A DNA stretch of 12,264 nucleotides from contig DHDW01000048.1 in assembly GCA_002399565.1 (NCBI GenBank), forward strand, positions 2,465 through 14,728, given 5' to 3'. This document shows positions 1 through 6,214 of this stretch, piece after piece. Position numbers and translations under genes: made by a program. Below the pieces are notes generated by a model. It was given only the letters and a program-made list of their open reading frames with translations. It searched no databases and was not told where the DNA came from. Within the stretch, counting starts at the first letter, position 1, and the number at the start of each line of letters is the position of its first letter. Source of the DNA: Bacteroidales bacterium UBA4866. Its GTDB lineage: Bacteria > Bacteroidota > Bacteroidia > Bacteroidales > P3.

Positions 1-44
1 TGAAAGATGTGCATCTTTGGGGTAAAAACTCTTCGTATAAAAAG
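1..44. repeat. Left-edge copy of a 44-bp direct repeat with palindromic core
   Basis: These 44 bases match 12221-12264 at 42 of 44 positions; the differences are at positions 21 (G versus T) and 37 (A versus T). Positions 3-18 are the palindromic core AAAGATGTGCATCTTT, with 7-base arms and a TG centre. Immediately after, AAAAAGT (39-45) and ACTTTTT (57-63) can form a 7-bp stem. The repeat probably extends left of the window, since the right-edge copy is the last unit of a tandem array. No function can be assigned. Confidence 0.85.
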
Positions 45-136
45 TTTTTTATAAGGACTTTTTGGATTTATTCGCCGATTAGAGAGAATTATTCCCTATA
101 TAAATTTACTTATATCAAGGTTTAATTTTTTCATTC

Positions 137-180
137 TTCCGTTGTGCGAGATTTCCTACTTTCCGTTGTGCGGGATTTCC
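137..180. repeat. Direct repeat of a TTCCGTTGTGCGGGATTTCC-type word
   Basis: Two 20-bp copies at 137-156 and 161-180 differ at one base (GAG versus GGG) and are separated by 4 bases. The second copy is inverted near 475-493: 160-178 reads TTTCCGTTGTGCGGGATTT and the reverse complement of 475-493 reads TTTCCGTAGTGCGGGATTT, one mismatch in 19. A further partial inverted word, CCCGCAC, lies at 185-191. The repeats look like members of a dispersed REP-like family; that assignment is inference. Confidence 0.75.
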
Positions 181-221
181 GACTCCCGCACTCTTACAGA
201 AACAAAATTTTACCTTTCGCA

Positions 222-284
222 AAGGACACTAAGGACTTTAAAGACTCTAAGGATATTAAGGTCTTTAAACTCCTTAATCTCTTT
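222..284. repeat. Degenerate 9-bp tandem repeat, consensus AAGGACTTT
   Basis: Seven consecutive 9-base units can be read from 222: AAGGACACT, AAGGACTTT, AAAGACTCT, AAGGATATT, AAGGTCTTT, AAACTCCTT and AATCTCTTT. The units decay from left to right. Because the period is a multiple of three, it keeps a reading frame open and creates a false coding signal. I recall similar CAAAGGACACTAAGGAC-type sequence in other Bacteroidota intergenic regions, but could not check this. Confidence 0.75.
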
Positions 285-435
285 AACAATTAATAAGATT
301 ACTAGAAGAGCAAAAAGGTTTGCAGAAAAACATAACCATTTAAAAAATAAAGTAGAAAAGAATAAACAATATATAAAAATATTTCCCTACCTTTGAACTT
401 TGGAAATAAATAAAAAGTTTGTAATGAATAAGTAC

Positions 436-493
436 AGAATTGCAAATCCTAATAATAAAGAAGTGCGTGATTGCAAATCCCGCACTACGGAAA
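436..493. repeat. REP-like palindromes around ATTGCAAATCC
   Basis: The main palindrome is 463-485: the left arm GTGCGTGATT (463-472) and right arm AATCCCGCAC (476-485) pair with one mismatch around a GCA loop. A weaker relative at 436-450 shares the 11-base word ATTGCAAATCC (439-449 and 470-480). The right arm runs on into TACGGAAA, making 475-493 an inverted copy of 160-178. Short GC-rich palindromes like this, isolated in AT-rich DNA, resemble REP elements mobilised in trans by RAYT proteins. No such gene is in this window, so the family name is inference. Confidence 0.65.
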
Positions 494-639
494 ACAACTT
501 TGGATAAAATGGATTAGTGATGACAAAATATTAGTAAATTTAGCATTTTCAATGTAATATATTTGAAATTAAAGAAGATAATTACCATTAAAGCATTAAC
601 CAGCCGACCTTTTACAAAAAAGAGTAAAGAAAATTGGAG

Positions 640-785
640 TTTTGACCGTTAAGAAAGTTTATTCTGTTTGAGCGAAGCGAGTTTATAAACTTTTAGGTCA
701 AGACTACGATTTTTAGCTTGTTTGTGAAGAGTCTTGATTTTTTGTTTCTTTTGTATCAAGAAAAAAGTAAGGAAAGAAGAAGTGG
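640..785. repeat. Structured dispersed repeat with three overlapping stems
   Basis: I recognise this sequence from memory as a common Bacteroidota intergenic repeat (the GAGCGAAGCGAG and TATCAAGAAAAAAG words). Stem A pairs TTGACC (642-647) with GGTCAA (696-701) and AAAGTTTAT (654-662) with ATAAACTTT (685-693); its loop holds GCGAAGC (672-678), a very stable mini-hairpin sequence. Stem B pairs TCAAGACT (698-705) with AGTCTTGA (730-737) and is followed by a T-rich tract, so on the plus strand it looks like a terminator. Stem C pairs TCTTGAT (732-738) with ATCAAGA (755-761). A and B share bases, and B and C share bases, so neighbouring stems exclude each other. The element lies just downstream of pabC. 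Its exact ends are uncertain. Confidence 0.6.
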
Positions 786-793
786 TAAGTAAC

Positions 794-809
794 TTCCCCT
801 TTAGGGGAA
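794..809 (-). terminator. Weak hairpin downstream of pabC
   Basis: TTCCCC (794-799) pairs with GGGGAA (804-809) around a TTTA loop, extendable to 7 bp. It lies about 20 bases past the pabC stop codon, where a terminator would be expected. On the minus strand no U-rich tract follows, so it is not a classical intrinsic terminator. The same word occurs in dispersed repeats I recall from this phylum, so it may simply be repeat sequence. Confidence 0.3.
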
Positions 810-828
810 TGAGGGGTGAAAAGAAAAA

Positions 829-1425
829 TTAGAAAATATTCTCTACATTTATTGAAAGGCTGTCCTCCAGTGAGTTTAGAGCATTGATAAGGTATAGCTT
901 TTTGAAACTGTGAATATCCTCCAGTTTAATCTCCTTCTCAAAAATAATCTTATCCCTTATAAGCTTTTGACGCATTGTTCCATTAAGCAAAAAAGAACTT
1001 GGAGTGAAATATTTATCGCCATCAAAGAGAACAATATTTGAAAAAGAAGTATCGGTCAAACAACCATTTTTCACAATGATAATATCGCTACATCCCCCCC
1101 TATCTTCAAAAAGAGAATTTAATCTATCTCTATTCTCAAACTTATAGCTATAATCAATAGTATCGTCAAAAACCACCTTTAAGTTTTCAATCTTCCTTTG
1201 TTTGTATTCAGAAAAACTAACAGAAAAATCATCCTTAGAATAAATAATCCTGCATTTTCTAACCAAATCATCATTAAAATTGGGGATTGAAATATCTTTA
1301 AGTTCAATTTTACTATTTATAGAGAACACCTTAGATGTTAAATCAATTCTTTGCTGATGAAGTTCAATATTAGAAAACCTCTCTCCTACAAGTTTTAAGG
1401 ATTCAATAAATTTGGGATTACTCAT
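829..1425 (-). CDS. pabC: Aminotransferase class IV, probable 4-amino-4-deoxychorismate lyase (PabC)
   Basis: PLP-dependent fold-type IV enzyme, 198 residues, expected to cleave 4-amino-4-deoxychorismate to p-aminobenzoate and pyruvate in the cytosol for folate synthesis. The N-terminal part carries the ELHQQRI segment (21-27), like the lHl.Rl motif of the family. The catalytic lysine is probably Lys95 in YKFENR, aligned with the Lys-His-Leu-Asn-Arg segment of E. coli PabC. The PLP and substrate region follows as LTDTSFSNI (123-131), TP (141-142) and LLNGTMRQ (146-153). The ATG overlaps the pabB stop by one base (TGATG), so the two are translationally coupled, which supports lyase over branched-chain or D-amino-acid aminotransferase. 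The protein is short: E. coli PabC has about 269 residues. The family is certain; the exact reaction rests on context. Confidence 0.85.
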   Translation of the reverse strand: MSNPKFIESLKLVGERFSNIELHQQRIDLTSKVFSINSKIELKDISIPNFNDDLVRKCRIIYSKDDFSVSFSEYKQRKIENLKVVFDDTIDYSYKFENRDRLNSLFEDRGGCSDIIIVKNGCLTDTSFSNIVLFDGDKYFTPSSFLLNGTMRQKLIRDKIIFEKEIKLEDIHSFKKLYLINALNSLEDSLSINVENIF

Positions 1426-2393
1426 CAGAAAGGAAGATAAATTTTACTAATGGCTTCTTGATATTCATCCATAGAAGAGCTATTGATTGTTATTCCACCA
1501 CCACTTCTAAAATAGTGACTATCATTTACTTTTTCAATATATCTAATAATTACAGCTGAATCAAGATTATGACCATCAAAGAAGCCAAACACACCAGTAT
1601 AGAAGCCTCTCTTTTCACTTTCAGCCTCTTTAATAATTTGAATGGTCGACTCCTTGGGAGCTCCAGAAATTGACCCTACAGGAAGAAGTTTAAAAAGTAT
1701 ATCACCCAACTTGGGATAAAAATCATAGTTCAAATCAGCCTTCACTTCTGAACTCACCTGCAAAATATTTCCCCTACTTGTTTTTAAATCATCAACAAAT
1801 CTAAATCTCTCCACCCTAACATTTGAGCCAATAATATTCAAATCATTCCTCATCAAATCAACAATAGTATTATGCTCACAAGTCTCTTTATAATCGCTTA
1901 AAATAACCTCTTTAGCATTCTCAATTGAAGCATCAATAGTACCCTTCATTGGAAAAGTTGAAATTGTGTTATCCTCAATCTTCACAAAACACTCAGGCGA
2001 AAAACAGACAAACTTATCTCTAACCAATAACTTATACTTAGAATTTGCCTTTTGGAAAATCTCCTCTAAAGAGATATTAATATCAATTTTGGTTTTAATA
2101 GTCAAGTTCGCAAGAAAAGAATCACCCCTAAGCAAACCTTTTCTAACAACATCGAACTGCTTGTCATACTCTTCAAAAGACTTAGCATAAACCTTCAAAC
2201 TTGGAGAAAGAGAATCATTTTCTTGAGAAGAGAAATTAGTGATAGAATTAAAATTAAAAAGAATATCCTGTTGACTAAAAGGATTTTCAAGAACAAAGCC
2301 ATTATCCATTTCAAAATCAACAGCAAAGAGAAAAGGCTTGTGCTCCTTGCCCAATAAATTCATCTTCTCAATAATCCCCTTTTGACTTAACAT
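1425..2393 (-). CDS. pabB: Aminodeoxychorismate synthase component I (PabB)
   Basis: Chorismate-binding subunit that, with ammonia from PabA, converts chorismate to 4-amino-4-deoxychorismate. Numbering here starts at the ATG at 2391-2393 (322 residues). The chorismate-binding domain shows FPMKGT (147-152), DLMRNDL (179-185), GSISGAPKE (240-248), RGFYTG (262-267) and SGGGIT (297-302). The lysine in PMKGT, Lys150, is the residue that separates PabB from anthranilate synthase TrpE, which has alanine there. An upstream TTG at 2400-2402 is in frame and would add three residues, but it lies inside a TACTTTTG promoter-like box, so the ATG is preferred. The protein is shorter than E. coli PabB (about 453) because the N-terminal domain is reduced. 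It overlaps pabC by one base. Confidence 0.92.
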   Translation of the reverse strand: MLSQKGIIEKMNLLGKEHKPFLFAVDFEMDNGFVLENPFSQQDILFNFNSITNFSSQENDSLSPSLKVYAKSFEEYDKQFDVVRKGLLRGDSFLANLTIKTKIDINISLEEIFQKANSKYKLLVRDKFVCFSPECFVKIEDNTISTFPMKGTIDASIENAKEVILSDYKETCEHNTIVDLMRNDLNIIGSNVRVERFRFVDDLKTSRGNILQVSSEVKADLNYDFYPKLGDILFKLLPVGSISGAPKESTIQIIKEAESEKRGFYTGVFGFFDGHNLDSAVIIRYIEKVNDSHYFRSGGGITINSSSMDEYQEAISKIYLPF

Positions 2394-2399
2394 ATAATG

Positions 2400-2407
2400 C
2401 AAAAGTA
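2400..2407 (-). promoter_or_regulatory. Candidate -7 element for pabBC
   Basis: On the minus strand this reads TACTTTTG, matching the Bacteroidota -7 consensus TAnnTTTG. No TTG is found at the usual 19-21 base distance upstream. The box ends only 6 bases before the chosen pabB ATG, so transcription would start at or next to the start codon, giving a nearly leaderless mRNA. Confidence 0.4.
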
Positions 2408-2427
2408 CAGCTTAAAACATTAATTAA

Positions 2428-2435
2428 TATCTTTG
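2428..2435 (+). promoter_or_regulatory. Candidate -7 element for pabA
   Basis: TATCTTTG matches TAnnTTTG exactly and lies 22 bases before the pabA ATG. The -33 position lacks a clear TTG. It faces away from the pabBC box at 2400-2407, so the 64-bp gap would hold two back-to-back promoters only about 20 bases apart. Confidence 0.5.
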
Positions 2436-2457
2436 CACAATCAATTTATAATTATTT

Positions 2458-3030
2458 ATGAAACAAGTATTAGTCATAGACAACCATGACTCATTCGTTT
2501 ACAACCTAATAGGACTACTAAAAGAAATTGAAGGCGTTCAATACAAAATAATGAAAAATGACCAAATAGACTTCAAACAACTTGATAACTACCAATATAT
2601 CCTACTCTCACCAGGACCAAGCATACCCAAACACTCCAACGACCTTTTAAAACTGATAGATATTACACATAAAACACATTCAATATTAGGCATTTGCTTA
2701 GGACATCAAGCCATAAACGAATATTTTAGAGGAACACTCAAACAACTCAGCACTCCCAAACATGGACACTGCTCAAAATTAAAAATAATTAACCCTAAAG
2801 ACATACTATTTAAGAATATATTAAATCCAATACAAATAGGAAGATATCACTCATGGACAATAGACAAATTAGGCAAAGATTTAGAAATTAGCTCCATTGA
2901 TGAAGACAATAATATAATGTCAATATTCCACACAAAATATAAAATAAACTCAGTACAATTCCACCCCGAATCCATAATTACAAACTGTGGCAAGCAAATA
3001 ATAAGAAACTGGCTATTTTGCATAATGTAG
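2458..3030 (+). CDS. pabA: Aminodeoxychorismate synthase component II, class I glutamine amidotransferase (PabA)
   Basis: Glutaminase subunit, 190 residues, the usual length. It hydrolyses glutamine and passes ammonia to PabB. It opens with the family signature VLVIDNHDSFVYNL (4-17). The oxyanion strand LLSPGP is at 49-54, the nucleophile is Cys80 in GICLGHQ (78-84), and the catalytic His169 and Glu171 lie in FHPES (168-172). HGH (102-104) and RYHS (129-132) are also typical. TrpG and PabA cannot be told apart by these motifs alone, and the same protein may serve both complexes. PabA is called because the divergent neighbours are pabB and pabC and no trp genes are present. It is transcribed away from pabBC. 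Codons are rich in A and C (CTA leucine, AAC, ATA), unlike the T-rich first part of the next gene. Confidence 0.88.
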   Translation: MKQVLVIDNHDSFVYNLIGLLKEIEGVQYKIMKNDQIDFKQLDNYQYILLSPGPSIPKHSNDLLKLIDITHKTHSILGICLGHQAINEYFRGTLKQLSTPKHGHCSKLKIINPKDILFKNILNPIQIGRYHSWTIDKLGKDLEISSIDEDNNIMSIFHTKYKINSVQFHPESIITNCGKQIIRNWLFCIM

Positions 3031-3031
3031 G

Positions 3032-3050
3032 AGTTTAAAAACTTATTTTT
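3032..3050 (+). terminator. Possible AT-rich terminator after pabA
   Basis: AGTTT (3032-3036) and AAACT (3039-3043) form a short stem two bases past the pabA stop, followed by a run of T (3046-3051). The stem is only 5 bp and weak with a 2-base loop, so this is tentative. Confidence 0.3.
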
Positions 3051-3070
3051 TAATTTATTTTCTTAAACAC

Positions 3071-3101
3071 TTGATTTTTTCAAACAAATTGTTTATCTTT
3101 G
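3071..3101 (+). promoter_or_regulatory. Bacteroidota-type promoter for the sensor kinase
   Basis: TTG at 3071-3073 and TATCTTTG at 3094-3101 are separated by 20 bases, a strong match to the -33 TTG / -7 TAnnTTTG consensus. Transcription would start near 3107, leaving about 64 bases of A/T-rich leader before the ATG at 3171. This makes the kinase a separate transcription unit from pabA. Confidence 0.7.
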
Positions 3102-3170
3102 CTTATTAATTCAAGGAAAAACTATTTTCTTTGTTTACTATTTTTTAACAACATATAAACTCTACATAAC

Positions 3171-5666
3171 ATGATTAACCTAAAAAATGAAATTAAAAGC
3201 GTGAGGGATAGGCTTATAAACTATTCCTTACTTGCTTTATTGGTGTTAGCAACACCTATTTTTGTTGTATCTTTGATTTACTCCTTTAAAGTTAGCAATT
3301 CTTTTTCAATTCATTTTCTGGAATTTGGATTTATTGCTCTAATCTTTGCCTTTCGTCATAAAATTAATTCTTTTCTTAAAGCTAATATTGTTGCTTCTTT
3401 ATATGTGTTAGCTGGTATTATGGGGGTTTATTTCTTTGGAATATCGGGTGGGTATTTCCTAAGTGTAATTGGAATTGCTCTTATTACTCTGTTCTATGGG
3501 AAGAGGTTAGGAATCATTTATTCAATTATTGCAACTCTTTCTTTTGTTATTATTCAAAGTTTATATTTTGAAGGGTACATTGTTAGACAAATTGATTATA
3601 ATGAATTTAATGAGAGTCTTAATAATTGGATTGCAGCATTCTTCACTTTGGTTATTACTTCTTTTATTCTTATTTTCTCAATTAGTATTTTCTACGATTA
3701 TCTTTCATTATTATTTACTAATTTGGATACAAACAACAATCAACTTAACAATTTAAATCTTGCTTATCAAAATGTTTTACAACAAGTTGAAGATAGTGAA
3801 ACTAAGTATAAGAAAATCTTCCAATCGCTTAGCGAAGCTGTAATTGTTAGTGATGAAGAGGGAAATGTTATAGATTGTAATGATGCTGCAATTAAATTAT
3901 TTGGTTTTAATCGTGAATTTTTCCTTAGCATTAATCTTCATACTACTGATTTTAAGTATTTCTACCCCGATTTAACTCCTATGCATAAAGAGGAATGTCC
4001 TGGTAAAAAATCTTTAGACACTGGGTTGCCATACAGAAACATCGAGATAGGTTTTCAAACCAATGAAGGTATTAAATGGATAATTATTAACTCCGAATTG
4101 TTTAATATTAAGGGATATGGCGTTTATTTAACTTTACATGATATTACTCATGAAAAGCAAAAAACAGAAGAACTTCACGTTTTTAATCAATATTTCTCAA
4201 CGTTCCTAAATAATATTTCAGACTTTATTTACTTCATTGACAAAGAAGGGAAGATATTATTTTGCTCTCAAAGTTTTGCTCATCTTAACACAAAAACCTC
4301 ATGGAAGAGTCTTGTAGGAAAAGCTGTAATTGATGTTATACCTTCAGGTTATGCAGATATATATGTTAAGGACGATGCTCAAATAAGCTCTACAGGAGAG
4401 GCAATTATTGGTAAAATAGAAAAACATATTAGTTATGAAGGAAGTGATATTTATATTCAAACAAGCAAATGGCCTATTTGCAACGACAATGATGAAGTAA
4501 TTGGGATTATAGGCATATCGAGAGATATTACTGAGTTTGTTGAGGAGAAAAATAATCTTCAAAATAAAACCAATATGATTAATCTTCTTCTTAACTCTAC
4601 AGCAGAAGGAATTTATGGTATGGATTTAGATGGCAATTGCACTTTTGTAAATCATGCATGCTTGAAAATATTAGGCTATAATTCAGAAGAAGAATTCTTA
4701 AGTAAGAACACTCATAATTTAATTCATCATTCTCATAAAGATGGCTCAAATATGCCTATTGAAGAATGCAAAATAAGATTAGCAACAGATAAAGGTATTG
4801 AAGTTAGCTGTGAAGATGATGTATTTTGGAAAAAAGATAATACCAGTATTGCCGTAGAATATTATTCTTATCCACAAATTGTTGACAAGAAAGTTGTTGG
4901 TGGGGTTGTTACATTTATGGATATTACAGAAAGAAAAGAAAATGAAAAAAAACTAAAGAATTATAACACTGAACTAAAAAGATTAAATACTGACAAAGAT
5001 AATTTTATCAGAATACTTGCTCACGACTTGAAGAACCCTCTTAATTCAATTATGGGATTTTCAGAGTTCATACTAAGTAACTATGACGATATTGACGACC
5101 ACACAATTAAGGAATACTGTTCCATAATCAATGAAAGCTCAATTAAGACATTTGAACTAATGGAAGAAATTCTTCTTTGGCTTAAAGTTCAATCGGGCAA
5201 ACTTAAATCGAATCCAACTCAATTAGAGCCATATCAAATAGCCGAAAGCATTTCTAAAACATTAATGCCGATTACTCAAAACAAACTTATTACAATTGAA
5301 AACAAAATTCCAAGTGATTTAATCATCAAGGCAGATATTAATATGACAAAAACAATAATCCGAAACCTAATATCCAATGCAATTAAGTATAGCCAAGTTG
5401 GTGGGAAGATCATAATTAACTCTGAGAAAAGAGATAACGAAACAATTATTTATGTTGAAGATTATGGTGTTGGCATGAGTGAGAAAGAAGTTGAAGATGT
5501 ATTTCTACCTCACAACACTCAAAGCAAAGAAGGAACAATGGGCGAAAAAGGAACTGGATTTGGACTTCTTATTTGTAATGAATTAGTTTTAAAACAAGAC
5601 GGAAAAATTTGGATAGAAAGCCAAGAAGGCAAAGGAAGTAAATTTATCTTCTCTCTACCCAACTAA
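3171..5666 (+). CDS. Six-transmembrane PAS-PAS-PAS sensor histidine kinase
   Basis: Membrane sensor kinase of 831 residues. Six hydrophobic segments (about 19-38, 45-62, 71-90, 92-109, 113-132, 152-175) form an N-terminal membrane domain I cannot name. A short linker (176-213, coiled-coil-like) leads into three PAS-type domains at about 214-328, 339-458 and 468-590; the third ends in the PAC-like MDITERK. The dimerisation and phosphoacceptor domain has ILAHDLKNPL with His618. The ATPase domain has the N box RNLISNAIKYS (731-741, Asn736), G1 DYGVGM (764-769) and G2 GTGFGL (794-799), so all catalytic boxes are intact. No receiver domain is fused and no response regulator is in the window, so its partner and signal are unknown. 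Pro-rich or haem-binding PAS signatures were not evident. It has its own promoter and converges with rlmH. Confidence 0.9.
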   Translation: MINLKNEIKSVRDRLINYSLLALLVLATPIFVVSLIYSFKVSNSFSIHFLEFGFIALIFAFRHKINSFLKANIVASLYVLAGIMGVYFFGISGGYFLSVIGIALITLFYGKRLGIIYSIIATLSFVIIQSLYFEGYIVRQIDYNEFNESLNNWIAAFFTLVITSFILIFSISIFYDYLSLLFTNLDTNNNQLNNLNLAYQNVLQQVEDSETKYKKIFQSLSEAVIVSDEEGNVIDCNDAAIKLFGFNREFFLSINLHTTDFKYFYPDLTPMHKEECPGKKSLDTGLPYRNIEIGFQTNEGIKWIIINSELFNIKGYGVYLTLHDITHEKQKTEELHVFNQYFSTFLNNISDFIYFIDKEGKILFCSQSFAHLNTKTSWKSLVGKAVIDVIPSGYADIYVKDDAQISSTGEAIIGKIEKHISYEGSDIYIQTSKWPICNDNDEVIGIIGISRDITEFVEEKNNLQNKTNMINLLLNSTAEGIYGMDLDGNCTFVNHACLKILGYNSEEEFLSKNTHNLIHHSHKDGSNMPIEECKIRLATDKGIEVSCEDDVFWKKDNTSIAVEYYSYPQIVDKKVVGGVVTFMDITERKENEKKLKNYNTELKRLNTDKDNFIRILAHDLKNPLNSIMGFSEFILSNYDDIDDHTIKEYCSIINESSIKTFELMEEILLWLKVQSGKLKSNPTQLEPYQIAESISKTLMPITQNKLITIENKIPSDLIIKADINMTKTIIRNLISNAIKYSQVGGKIIINSEKRDNETIIYVEDYGVGMSEKEVEDVFLPHNTQSKEGTMGEKGTGFGLLICNELVLKQDGKIWIESQEGKGSKFIFSLPN

Positions 5667-5667
5667 G

Positions 5668-5700
5668 AAAAGAACTTTTACCTTTAACTTTTTATCTTTT
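5668..5700 (+). terminator. Possible terminator of the kinase gene
   Basis: Directly after the stop, AAAAG (5668-5672) can pair with CTTTT (5675-5679) and is followed by successive T runs. The stem is very weak. The spacing between the convergent kinase and rlmH genes (50 bp) makes a terminator here likely, but this candidate is not strong. Confidence 0.3.
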
Positions 5701-5715
5701 ACTTTTTACCTTTCA
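5675..5715. repeat. Three tandem ~14-bp T-rich units between convergent genes
   Basis: The units CTTTTACCTTTAA (5675-5687), CTTTTTATCTTTTA (5688-5701) and CTTTTTACCTTTCA (5702-5715) follow one another without gaps and fill almost the whole kinase-rlmH gap. T-rich arrays of this sort are common in AT-rich genomes. They could help end transcription on the plus strand. Confidence 0.6.
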
Positions 5716-5716
5716 C

Positions 5717-6190
5717 TTACTGATTATGATAGGGTTCGTTCTTTAGGATTGTAAATGCTCTGTAGATTTGTTCTACAATTAGAAGCCTTATCATTTGATG
5801 TGAGAATGTCATTTTTGATAAGGCTACTTTTTGGTCTGCTTTTTTATAAACCTCATCGGAAAATCCAAATGCACCTCCAACCACAAAACAAAGATTCTTA
5901 ACTCCTGCATTCATATGCTTTTGAAGAAAAACTGAATAATCCATAGATGTAAATTCCAATCCTTTCTCATCAAAGAGTATAATCTTATCATATTTTGAAA
6001 CTTGTTTGAGTATTAATTCTCCTTCTTTTTCTTTTACAATTTGAGGACTAAGACTTTTTGTGTCTTTAAGAGAAGGGATAATAATCATTTCAAAATTAAT
6101 GTAATTCTTAAGCCTTTTCTCAAATATTTCAATTCCTTCACGAAGATATTTCTCTTCTGTTTTGCCAACAAGTATTAGTTTAATATTCAT
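5717..6190 (-). CDS. rlmH: 23S rRNA (pseudouridine1915-N3)-methyltransferase RlmH
   Basis: SPOUT-class methyltransferase of 157 residues, the normal family length (E. coli about 155). It uses S-adenosylmethionine to methylate pseudouridine 1915 in helix 69 of 23S rRNA on the assembled ribosome and acts as a homodimer. The strand MNIKLILVGKT (1-11) opens the protein. The SAM-binding knot shows FVVGGAFGF (102-110) and LSKMTFSHQMIR (124-135). The conserved tail EQIYRAFTILKNEPYHNQ (140-157) matches the family's ...YRA...N.PYH ending. It lies 24 bases after the FemAB-like gene on the same strand and is probably the last gene of that transcript. A small stem, CTAAAA (6191-6196) with TTTTAG (6203-6208), sits in the gap. 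No oddity in the protein itself. Confidence 0.95.
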   Translation of the reverse strand: MNIKLILVGKTEEKYLREGIEIFEKRLKNYINFEMIIIPSLKDTKSLSPQIVKEKEGELILKQVSKYDKIILFDEKGLEFTSMDYSVFLQKHMNAGVKNLCFVVGGAFGFSDEVYKKADQKVALSKMTFSHQMIRLLIVEQIYRAFTILKNEPYHNQ

Positions 6191-6214
6191 CTAAAAGTCT
6201 TTTTTTAGAGTAAA

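Larger units (their letters stand above)
1..828. other. Gene-free, repeat-filled intergenic region
   Basis: I see no believable gene in this stretch. The only open frame of any length (142-396, plus) translates a 9-bp tandem repeat into an R-T-L / L-K-T-L periodic peptide and crosses REP-like repeats, so it is not a gene. The region holds, left to right, a palindromic edge repeat, a direct repeat of a GTGCGGGATTT-type word, the 9-bp tandem, a REP-like inverted repeat, and a structured dispersed repeat ending near the pabC stop. I see nothing recognisable in about 60-130, 290-430 and 495-635. No tRNA-like arms were noticed. Confidence 0.8.

Noticed and set aside
142..396. Open frame of 84 codons on the plus strand
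   Set aside because: It translates the 9-bp tandem repeat and REP-like repeats into a periodic R/L/T peptide and lacks any family resemblance.
2394..2402. TTG start for pabB giving 325 residues
   Set aside because: The TTG lies inside the promoter-like TACTTTTG, and an ATG follows three codons later.
2458..3030. Anthranilate synthase component TrpG
   Set aside because: Motifs do not separate TrpG from PabA, but the partner pabB has the PabB-type lysine in PMKGT and no trp genes are nearby. A dual role remains possible.
3529..3756. Open frame in another reading frame inside the kinase
   Set aside because: It is a shadow of the membrane-domain coding sequence, with hydrophobic codons read out of frame. 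The same holds for the other internal frames in the kinase, GH57 and debranching genes.
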